Below are positions 1 to 5,423 of a stretch of 6,043 nucleotides of DNA, piece by piece (the first letter of the stretch is position 1; each line of letters starts with the position of its first letter). The stretch is from Actinomycetota bacterium (GTDB taxonomy: Bacteria; Actinomycetota; Acidimicrobiia; Acidimicrobiales; Microtrichaceae), in contig SXMI01000094.1 in the NCBI GenBank assembly GCA_005777415.1, positions 1-6,043 on the forward strand, given 5' to 3'. The position numbers and the translations under genes are program-made. Under the pieces are notes generated by a model. It ran no database searches. It saw only the letters and a program-made list of their open reading frames with translations, and was not told the DNA's origin.

Positions 1-369
1 GATGGTCGGCGGCAGCGGCGCCGTGGTCGGCACGAGCGTGGTGGTCGACTCCGGCACGGTGGTGTCGGGGACCGAGGAGGTCGTTGCGACCGGTGAGGTG
101 GTCGTGGTGCTCGACGGCGGTGTGGTCGTGGTGCTCGACGACGGGGTGGTCGTGGTGGTCGTGGACGACTCGGGCGTGGAGGGCTGGGTGGTCGTGCCGT
201 CCTCCTGCGCACCCGCCGGTGACCACGACAGCGGGAGCATCGCGGCGGCCAGGACTGCGACGATCACGACCGAGCGTCGCGCCGGGCGACGGTGATCCGA
301 GCGTCGCGCCGGGCGACGGTGCGCCGGCGCGTGGCCGGCCAGCTGGGAGGTTGTTCGGGGGGTGTCCAC
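1..369 (-). CDS. Secreted Thr/Ser/Pro-rich protein, N-terminal part (truncated by window edge)
   Basis: An open minus-strand frame runs from an in-frame TAG at 445-447 to the left edge without a stop. The first GTG (367-369) gives 123 visible residues. Residues 17-33 are Arg-rich (HRRPARRS occurs twice), 34-48 are hydrophobic (VVIVAVLAAAMLPLS), and AGA|QE at 52-56 is a good signal-peptidase site. From residue 59 on it is almost all Thr, Ser and Pro (runs such as TTTTTTPSSSTTTT), typical of an extended, possibly O-glycosylated linker of exported actinobacterial proteins. The functional domain must lie beyond the window. ARRSVV before the hydrophobic core loosely resembles a twin-arginine signal but lacks the usual Ser/Thr. 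The start is uncertain: there is no clear Shine-Dalgarno, but the only other in-frame GTG (265-267) would remove the whole basic n-region. A weak TAGCCT box lies at 442-447. It sits downstream of the kinase, on the same strand, past a probable terminator. Function unknown. Confidence 0.72.
   Translation of the reverse strand, partial: MDTPRTTSQLAGHAPAHRRPARRSDHRRPARRSVVIVAVLAAAMLPLSWSPAGAQEDGTTTQPSTPESSTTTTTTPSSSTTTTPPSSTTTTSPVATTSSVPDTTVPESTTTLVPTTAPLPPTI
98..140. repeat. Two direct repeat copies, 24-bp period, in the Thr-rich coding region
   Basis: A 19-base sequence at 98-116 recurs exactly at 122-140. On the minus strand this is an in-frame 8-residue period (SSSTTTTP then SSTTTT). It is the kind of slippage or duplication repeat expected in a low-complexity linker, and it suggests the linker length varies between strains. 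Confidence 0.7.
270..321. repeat. 25-bp direct repeat, 27-bp period, in the signal-peptide n-region
   Basis: Positions 270-294 and 297-321 are identical over 25 bases, separated by 2 bases. The 27-base period is a multiple of three. Read on the minus strand it duplicates HRRPARRS, doubling the basic n-region ahead of the hydrophobic signal core of the secreted protein. Confidence 0.85.
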
Positions 370-481
370 GGTGGTGTCGGTCTCGTCCGTCCGGGCGCAG
401 CGGCGCTCGACTCCGAGCTGGATCCCGCGTGCCCCGAGCTGAGGCTATCGGCAGGTCCGGCGGAACCGCCAGAGGTCATTT

Positions 482-523
482 CGACCCGGGGCCGGGTCGG
501 GGGACCCGTCCGGGGTCCCCCGA
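482..523 (-). terminator. Overlapping GC hairpins downstream of the kinase, probable operon terminator
   Basis: Positions 497-507 (tcgggggaccc) and 513-523 (gggtcccccga) are a perfect 11-bp inverted repeat with a 5-base loop, starting two bases past the kinase stop codon (526-528). A second perfect 8-bp inverted repeat (cgacccgg at 482-489, ccgggtcg at 492-499) overlaps its far side by three bases, so the two stems are mutually exclusive at their junction. On the minus strand there is no T-tract, only a short aaatga after the second stem. This would be a U-poor terminator of the sort common in GC-rich actinobacteria, or a 3'-end stabilising structure. Confidence 0.6.
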
Positions 524-525
524 TC

Positions 526-2118
526 TCACCTGCCGTGGCGATGTCGGTTCAGTGCGTGGTGAAACGGCTTCTGGGCCTTGGCGAGGCCGAGGAACTGCTC
601 GTGTCGGCGCTCGAGCAGCGCCGAGGCCCCCGCGTCGGGACGGAACACCCGCTCCACTCGGGCCCGCTCGGCGAGCGACGGCTGGTCGATCCGGCCCGTG
701 ACCAGACCGGCGAACAGCGCCGCGCCGCGGACGTTGGCCAGCAGTGGTTGGGCGACCCGGTGCACCGGCCGGCCGAGCACGTCGGCCTGGATCTGGCACC
801 ACAGGTCCGACTGGGCGCCGCCGCCGATCACCCGGAGGTCGTGGATCGGGTGCCGGAGCACCTTCTCGGCCGACTCGAGGATCCAGCGCAGCTGGTGCGA
901 GATCCCCTCGAGCACCGCGCGCACCAGTTCGGCCCGACCGGAGTCGATGCCGAGGTTCAGGAAGGACGCCCGCATGGAGGTGTCGGACACCGGTGTGCGG
1001 CCACCCTTCAGCCAGGGGGCGAACATGACGCCGTTGGCCCCGGGCGGCACCGAGGCCGCCAGGTCGTCGAGCCGACGCAGCGACGGAACGTCACCGGAAC
1101 CGAGCAGGTCGTCGGGTGCGATGACCAGGTCGCGCAGCCACTCCAGGCTCACCCCGCCGCAGTCGTGGTTGTTGACCAGGATGTAGCGGTCGGGGATGGC
1201 TGCCGGCACGGTCGCCATCTGGTGCTGCAGCGACGTGCGCTTGTCCGGGGTGTGGCACCCGACCCACGCCGAGGTCGAGATGGCGAGGTGACCGTGGTGG
1301 TCGTCGATCGCCCCCGATCCCAGTGCCGCGGTGTGCAGGTCCGGGAGTCCGGTCACGACCGGGATCCCGGCGGGGACGCCCGTGGCCGCGGCGGCCTCGT
1401 CCGTGACCGGACCGACGACCGAGCGGATCGGGAGCAGCTCGGGCAGGCGCGTCGGGTCGGTCCCGGCGAAGCCGACCAGCAACGGGTCGTAGTCGGTGAC
1501 GTCGAGTCGGCGGTTGTCGGTGAGCCACGACGCGAGCATCGTCGCCTGGGTGGCCCGGACCCGGCCGGTGAATCGCAGGTTCACGTAGTCGATCGGCTCC
1601 AGGAACGTCGAGGTGCGACCGTACCGGTCGGGTTCGCAGCGCTCGATCCACAGGCGGTGCCCGAGCGGGTCGTTCCCCTGCGGGTTGGGGGCGCCGCCCG
1701 ACCTGCGGACGAACTCGACGGCGAGTCGCGGGCGGTAGCCGTCGACCGCCAGCCGGCCGCCGAGCTGGTCCCGCGCCAGGGACCCGGCCCGCTGGTCGAG
1801 CCACATGATGCAGTCACCGACGGGTTCGCCGTCGCGGTCGACCGGCACCGTGGACCCCCACTGGCCGGTGACGGCGACGGCGACGATCCGGTTCCGTTCG
1901 ACCGTGCCGCGTGCGGCGAGCTCGGTGGCGCCGTCGCAGATCGCCGTCCACCATTCGCGGGGGTCCTCGACGACGCCGTCGTCGGGCAGGGTCGTCATGG
2001 TGACCCGCTGGTGGACGTGGTCGATCACCTCGCCGGTCAGCGACACGTAGGCGGTCTTGGGTCCACCGCTGCCCAGGTCGACCGCCAGGACGACGTCGTC
2101 CTCACCCACGTCGGACAC
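526..2118 (-). CDS. FGGY-family carbohydrate (xylulokinase-like) kinase
   Basis: A 530-residue cytoplasmic kinase of the FGGY family, which transfers phosphate from ATP to a hydroxyl of a sugar or polyol; about 500 residues is normal for the family. The N-terminal phosphate-binding loop is AVDLGSGGPKT (12-22). VAVTGQWGS (81-89) and MWLDQRA (105-111) match the family's substrate-side motifs. GLPDLHTAALGSG (257-269) holds the expected catalytic base, Asp260; many xylulokinases have a DN pair there, here it is DLH. The C-terminal adenosine motif GGGAQSDLWCQIQADVLGRP spans 432-451. The family is clear but the substrate is not: the DLH variant and the company of a sphingosine-phosphate-lyase-like enzyme argue against calling it XylB. 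It is the last gene of the operon, 18 bases after the dehydrogenase. The start is GTG with a poor ribosome site; GTG two codons before Gly5 is an alternative and would keep all motifs. Confidence 0.9.
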   Translation of the reverse strand: MSDVGEDDVVLAVDLGSGGPKTAYVSLTGEVIDHVHQRVTMTTLPDDGVVEDPREWWTAICDGATELAARGTVERNRIVAVAVTGQWGSTVPVDRDGEPVGDCIMWLDQRAGSLARDQLGGRLAVDGYRPRLAVEFVRRSGGAPNPQGNDPLGHRLWIERCEPDRYGRTSTFLEPIDYVNLRFTGRVRATQATMLASWLTDNRRLDVTDYDPLLVGFAGTDPTRLPELLPIRSVVGPVTDEAAAATGVPAGIPVVTGLPDLHTAALGSGAIDDHHGHLAISTSAWVGCHTPDKRTSLQHQMATVPAAIPDRYILVNNHDCGGVSLEWLRDLVIAPDDLLGSGDVPSLRRLDDLAASVPPGANGVMFAPWLKGGRTPVSDTSMRASFLNLGIDSGRAELVRAVLEGISHQLRWILESAEKVLRHPIHDLRVIGGGAQSDLWCQIQADVLGRPVHRVAQPLLANVRGAALFAGLVTGRIDQPSLAERARVERVFRPDAGASALLERRHEQFLGLAKAQKPFHHALNRHRHGR

Positions 2119-2136
2119 CCCCGTGACCGCGGACCA

Positions 2137-3396
2137 TCAGCTGCCGGAGCCGAACGAGAAGGGGATCTCCTCCCGGGTGCCGTCGGGGGCGATGTGCTCG
2201 AGGCGGAGCGGCAGGGCGTTCCCGCTCGACAGGCCGATCACCGACACCACGTCGGCGGCCAGGTCCAGCAGCGGCGTGACGGGGACGATCGCCTCCGGTG
2301 GGTGGACGCCCGGCTCGCCACGCACCACGCCGCGCAGCATGAGGATGGCGCCGAGCCCGGCGGGGATCCCCGTCCCCTCGCCGGCCCCCTCGGTCTCGGA
2401 GAACAGCGAGCACTCGTAGGTGTGCTCCTCGCCGCCGGAGTTGCCGGTCACGACGACCTTGAGGCACCCCGCCGGCCCGGTGACCCCGGCCTCGGCCAGG
2501 AGTCGCGGTCGCTCCGAACGCAGCAGGGCGACCATGGCATCGATCGGCGCCACCTGGGCCGGCCCGTCGGCGGTCGGCACCTCGATCGGCGTCTCCGACG
2601 CCATGCCGGCGGCGACCAGGTCCTGGGTCATGGCGAAGTACGACAGCGGGAACACGACGCCCAGGTTGGTGGCGCGGCGCAGGGCCGGGAACACCGTGGG
2701 CAGGGTGATCGTCTCGGGGTGCGGGTACGGGTAGGCGGGGTAGGTGCCCACGCCGTGGAAGTCGACGTCCCGGACGTGGGCCGCACCCGACTCCTCGAGC
2801 TGGCGCACCTCGACGAACTCGCCGTCGACGTACAGCGGCACGTCGCTGGTCATGGCGTGGATCCGGTGCTTGAGCACGGCCGGGCCCTCGTCGTCCTCGC
2901 CGCCGTGGATGTGCATGATGTCGGCGCTGGTGACCTCGTCGAGGAACAGCTCGCCGCACAGGGCCACGAAGATGTTGGCCAGGCCGGGCGAGTTGCCCAT
3001 CCCGATCAGCGCCCGGACGCCCGCCTCGGCGGCCCGGTCGGAGAGGGCGAGCTGGGCCCGGGTGGCGTCGAGGTCGTCGCAGACGTCGACGTAGTCGACC
3101 CCGGCGTCGATGGCGGCCGACAGGATCGGCGCCCCGAACCGGTAGAAGGGCCCGACGCAGTTCACCACGAGCGCGGCGCCGTCGAACAGCGCCGCCGTGG
3201 CCGCCGTGTCGGTGACGTCCACCGCCACGGCGCTGCAGCGGGGATCACCGATCGCGTCGACCGTGGCCTGTGCGGCCGCCGGATCCAGATCGGCGACGAC
3301 GATCTCGCTGGCGTCGTCGGTGGTCGCCAGCGTCCGAGCCGCGACGCTGCCGATTCCTCCGCCGCCACCCAGGACGACGACTCGTGCGCTGCTCAC
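2137..3396 (-). CDS. Saccharopine dehydrogenase-like NAD(P)-dependent oxidoreductase
   Basis: A 419-residue protein of the saccharopine dehydrogenase superfamily, cytoplasmic by sequence (no signal or membrane segment). The N-terminal Rossmann domain opens VVVLGGGGGIGS with the GxGxxG glycines at 11-16. Asp36 at the end of the second strand (IVVADLD) would favour NAD over NADP (inference). NCVGPFYRFGAPILSAAIDA (79-98), DYVDVCDD (101-108) and GMGNSPGLAN (132-141) are hallmark family segments; the C-terminal half is the substrate and dimer domain. Known members oxidise or reduce C-N bonds of amino acid adducts (saccharopine, carboxynorspermidine), but many relatives are uncharacterised, so the substrate is open. 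Its GTG start overlaps the lyase stop by four bases (GTGA), which implies translational coupling; GGGGG at 3404-3408 lies seven bases before the start. The kinase follows after 18 bases. The family call is firm; lysine biosynthesis is unlikely in this context. Confidence 0.88.
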   Translation of the reverse strand: MSSARVVVLGGGGGIGSVAARTLATTDDASEIVVADLDPAAAQATVDAIGDPRCSAVAVDVTDTAATAALFDGAALVVNCVGPFYRFGAPILSAAIDAGVDYVDVCDDLDATRAQLALSDRAAEAGVRALIGMGNSPGLANIFVALCGELFLDEVTSADIMHIHGGEDDEGPAVLKHRIHAMTSDVPLYVDGEFVEVRQLEESGAAHVRDVDFHGVGTYPAYPYPHPETITLPTVFPALRRATNLGVVFPLSYFAMTQDLVAAGMASETPIEVPTADGPAQVAPIDAMVALLRSERPRLLAEAGVTGPAGCLKVVVTGNSGGEEHTYECSLFSETEGAGEGTGIPAGLGAILMLRGVVRGEPGVHPPEAIVPVTPLLDLAADVVSVIGLSSGNALPLRLEHIAPDGTREEIPFSFGSGS

Positions 3397-4781
3397 TCGG
3401 GCACCCCCAACTGGTGGTCCATCATGTCGGCCATGACCATGCGGATGAACTCGTCCGCCTCGTCGTTCATCCCTCCGGCGACGCCGCCGTAGACGGCGCT
3501 GCTGCTCGCCTGCTCGTCGGCGTGCTCCCGGGCCCAGGCGACCGCGTCGTTGAGGTCCACGGCGAACTGCTCGGCGACGCCGGGCTGGGTCTGCGGACGG
3601 GTGACCGCCATGTGGATGGCATTCGGGTACTGCTGGCCGTTGAACCGCCAGCCGTTCAGCCGCATCCGGTCGTTGACCAGGTAGATGTCGAAGTCGTCGG
3701 AGGTGAACGAGAAGCAGAACGTGGGGTCACCCAGGATCCGGAGGTCGCCGTGCGAGCGGACCGCCTCCTGCATGGTGTCGGCGGTGGCGAAGATCTGCCG
3801 GGCGTACTCCAGGTAGCCGTCGCGCCCGAGGGTCACCATGGACGCCCAGGTGGCGGCCAGCAGACCGACGGAACGGGAGCCGTCCATGCTGGGCGAGCAG
3901 TACTTCCCGCCCGTCCAGTCGGTCAGGTAGAAGTACTGGGAGTTGCGCATGGCGACGTCTCGGAACAGCACCACGGACGATCCCTTGAACGCGTAGCCGT
4001 ACTTGTGGGTGTCGGCGGAGATCGACGTGACGCCCGGCAGGCGGAAGTCGAACGTCGGGATGGGGTAGCCGAGCTCCTGGCCCCACGGGAGGATGAACCC
4101 GCCCAGGCACCCGTCGACGTGGAGGCCGACGCCCCGGTCGAGCGCCAGGTCCGACAGCGCCGGCATGGGGTCGACCGTGCCGTAGCCGTAGTTGCAGGCG
4201 GAGCCGATGATGGCGACCGTGTCGTCGTCGATCAGTCCGGCGACGGCGTCCACGTCGACCAGCGTGGTGTCGGGGTCGACCGGTGCCCGTCGGAGCTCGA
4301 TCCCGAACAGGTGGCAGGCCTTGTCGAAGGCCGGGTGGGCCGTCTCGGGCTTGACCACGTTGAAGGTCCGCTCGCCGCGGTTCTGCCGGGCGACCTCTCG
4401 GTAGGCCAGCATGGCGTGGGCGATGCTGCCGCTGCCTCCGGAGGTGATCAGGCCACCGGGCGTCGTGTCGGTGATGGCCTCGCCGTGCAGCATGTCGAGG
4501 GTCATGGCGATGATCTCGCCCTCGAACCGGGTGGCGCTCGGGACGATGTCGCGCTGCAGGGCGTTGGCGTGGGCGTACATGCCGAACGCCTGGGTCAGGA
4601 AGGCGTAGTGGTCGTGGTCGCCGCAGTACATGGAGCCGGAGCAGCGCCCGTTCTCCCAGTGGCCGTTCTCCTCGGTCGCCATCTGTCGGAGCTCCTCGAG
4701 GATCTCCTCGTGGCTCCGGCCGTGGTCGGGCATGGCCTGCAGCGGCGCGAACCGCTCGGCGTAGGGGTAGTAGTCGCTCAC
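3393..4781 (-). CDS. Sphingosine-1-phosphate lyase-like PLP-dependent enzyme
   Basis: A 462-residue fold-type I PLP enzyme of the group II decarboxylase/sphingosine-1-phosphate lyase branch. Characterised members cleave a phosphorylated amino alcohol to an aldehyde and phosphoethanolamine. Visible motifs in order: TSGGSGS (113-119, PLP phosphate loop), ETAHPAFDKA (146-155, His149 stacks on PLP), HVDGCLGGF (221-229, Asp223 to the pyridine N), SISADTHKYGYAFKGSS (253-269, Schiff-base Lys260), GSRSVG (301-306), DFDIY (363-367) and AVYGGVAG (429-436). Order and spacing follow eukaryotic lyases to the C-terminus, but the N-terminal ER anchor is absent, as in soluble bacterial lyases. Lys266 matches the second lysine of the usual HKYGYAPKG; the Pro before it is Phe here, and HVDAC reads HVDGC. 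A decarboxylase role on an amino acid is the main alternative. First gene of the operon; GTG start without Shine-Dalgarno, with a TATCAT box 8 bases upstream. Confidence 0.87.
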   Translation of the reverse strand: MSDYYPYAERFAPLQAMPDHGRSHEEILEELRQMATEENGHWENGRCSGSMYCGDHDHYAFLTQAFGMYAHANALQRDIVPSATRFEGEIIAMTLDMLHGEAITDTTPGGLITSGGSGSIAHAMLAYREVARQNRGERTFNVVKPETAHPAFDKACHLFGIELRRAPVDPDTTLVDVDAVAGLIDDDTVAIIGSACNYGYGTVDPMPALSDLALDRGVGLHVDGCLGGFILPWGQELGYPIPTFDFRLPGVTSISADTHKYGYAFKGSSVVLFRDVAMRNSQYFYLTDWTGGKYCSPSMDGSRSVGLLAATWASMVTLGRDGYLEYARQIFATADTMQEAVRSHGDLRILGDPTFCFSFTSDDFDIYLVNDRMRLNGWRFNGQQYPNAIHMAVTRPQTQPGVAEQFAVDLNDAVAWAREHADEQASSSAVYGGVAGGMNDEADEFIRMVMADMMDHQLGVPE

Positions 4782-4789
4782 GGTGCGTG

Positions 4790-4795
4790 ATGATA
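4790..4795 (-). promoter_or_regulatory. Candidate -10 box for a leaderless operon transcript
   Basis: On the minus strand TATCAT (one mismatch to TATAAT) ends 8 bases before the GTG of the lyase gene. A start site 7-8 bases downstream of the box falls on or next to that GTG, so the mRNA would have no leader. This agrees with the lack of any Shine-Dalgarno there and with how common leaderless mRNAs are in actinobacteria. I see no convincing -35 box. Confidence 0.5.
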
Positions 4796-4847
4796 CGGAC
4801 GGCGGCGCTCCCGCGCCCCACCGAGGTGCGGGGACCGGACGGAGCCA

Positions 4848-4893
4848 CCCGGCTCAGCCCGGGCGCAGGACCCGGCTCAGCCCGGGCGCAGGA
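4848..4893. repeat. Perfect 23-bp tandem duplication at the 3' end of the 160-residue gene
   Basis: Positions 4848-4870 and 4871-4893 are identical (the unit contains cagcccgggcgcagga). The inner copy holds the last codons (LRPG) and the TGA stop of the minus-strand gene; the outer copy repeats them just after the stop, so the protein end is unchanged. Each unit contains the palindrome gcccgggc. It looks like a recent slippage or duplication event. Confidence 0.9.
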
Positions 4894-5359
4894 GCGTGTC
4901 GAGCAGGGCGACGAGCCCCTCGGGGTCCTTGACCGTGACGGTCACCGACGGGTGCCGGACGAAGGACAGCGGCAGGCCGCCGGGAACCGGGTCGAGGAAC
5001 CGGAGTCGCACGCCGCGGCGACGGACGGTGGCGAAGGTGACGGAACCGTCGCGGAGCGCCACCCGGGGCGGGCCGACGACGTCGAGCCAGCCGGGGCCGG
5101 CGACCACCGATGCGCTGGCGATGTTGCGCAGCGGGGTCCGCAGCGACCAGGGACCGAAGCGCACCTGGAGCTCGCTCGCCGTCACGGCGACGAGCGCCGA
5201 GAAGGGCCAGATGCCGACGGCCCGCAACGGGAGGCTCAGCGGATCGCCGAACGCGAACGGGAAGACGTGCACCGGTTCGGGCACGACCGGGGTGTCGTCG
5301 ACGACGCTGAGTTCTGGTCGGCCGGCGCGAGCCGCCGCAGTGGGATCCACGTCTGCCAT
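4877..5359 (-). CDS. Conserved-looking actinobacterial protein of unknown function, 160 aa
   Basis: A complete 160-residue frame from ATG (5357-5359) to TGA (4877-4879). There is no signal peptide or membrane helix. After a polar, Pro-rich N-terminus (1-30) it becomes beta-strand-like: FPFAFGDPLSLPL (33-45), VAVTASELQVRFGPWSLRTP (57-76), a short NIASASV segment (79-85), GVRLRFLDPVPGG (116-128) and VTVTVKDPEGLVALLDTLL (139-157). The pattern of a strand, FGPW, then TPLRNI followed by a terminal 'xVTVxDPExLxxxL' is one I associate with uncharacterised actinobacterial proteins (memory, not a search), so it is probably a real gene; the biochemical role is unknown. It is divergent from the acetoacetate-decarboxylase-like gene with only 64 bases between them, and 95 bases upstream of the lyase on the same strand, so it may or may not be co-transcribed with the operon. 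No clear Shine-Dalgarno. Its 3' end lies in a 23-bp tandem duplication. Confidence 0.75.
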   Translation of the reverse strand: MADVDPTAAARAGRPELSVVDDTPVVPEPVHVFPFAFGDPLSLPLRAVGIWPFSALVAVTASELQVRFGPWSLRTPLRNIASASVVAGPGWLDVVGPPRVALRDGSVTFATVRRRGVRLRFLDPVPGGLPLSFVRHPSVTVTVKDPEGLVALLDTLLRPG

Positions 5360-5423
5360 AGTGCCAGACAGCGACGACAGCCCCGGAGTCCGTTCCCGGG
5401 TCGGAGACAGGAGTCACCGCAAC
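5360..5423. promoter_or_regulatory. Divergent intergenic region
   Basis: This 64-base gap separates the ATG of the 160-residue gene (minus) from the GTG of the decarboxylase-family gene (plus), so it and flanking coding sequence must hold both promoters. It contains AGGAG at 5409-5413 for the plus gene and a weak inverted repeat (cccgg at 5382-5386, ccggg at 5396-5400). I see no good -10 or -35 box on either strand. Confidence 0.4.

Noticed and set aside
2..295. Plus-strand frame rich in VVVVLDGG repeats
   Set aside because: It is the antisense of the Thr/Ser/Pro-rich linker; the minus strand gives a signal peptide and linker in order, so the plus reading is the shadow.
98..321. CRISPR-like array from the short repeats
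   Set aside because: There are only two copies of each repeat, with spacers of 2-5 bases and a multiple-of-three period inside coding sequence; no array architecture.
526..2118. Naming the kinase xylB
   Set aside because: The family motifs support FGGY only; the DLH variant and the operon context do not support xylulose as substrate.
292..3492. A 1066-codon open frame on the plus strand
   Set aside because: It is antisense to the kinase and dehydrogenase genes. Its translation is rich in Arg, Gly, Val and Asp with no domain motifs, and such stop-free antisense frames are routine at high GC. The minus-strand frames carry all the family motifs.
3270..4790. A 506-codon plus-strand open frame opposite the lyase gene
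   Set aside because: It is low-complexity (Val/Gly/Asp/Arg) and antisense to a gene with a full set of PLP-enzyme motifs; a GC-driven shadow.
4815..4833. Imperfect hairpin (cccac / gtgcggg) between the 160-residue gene and the operon promoter as a terminator
   Set aside because: It has about six pairs with a bulge and no T-tract; too weak to call in such GC-rich sequence.
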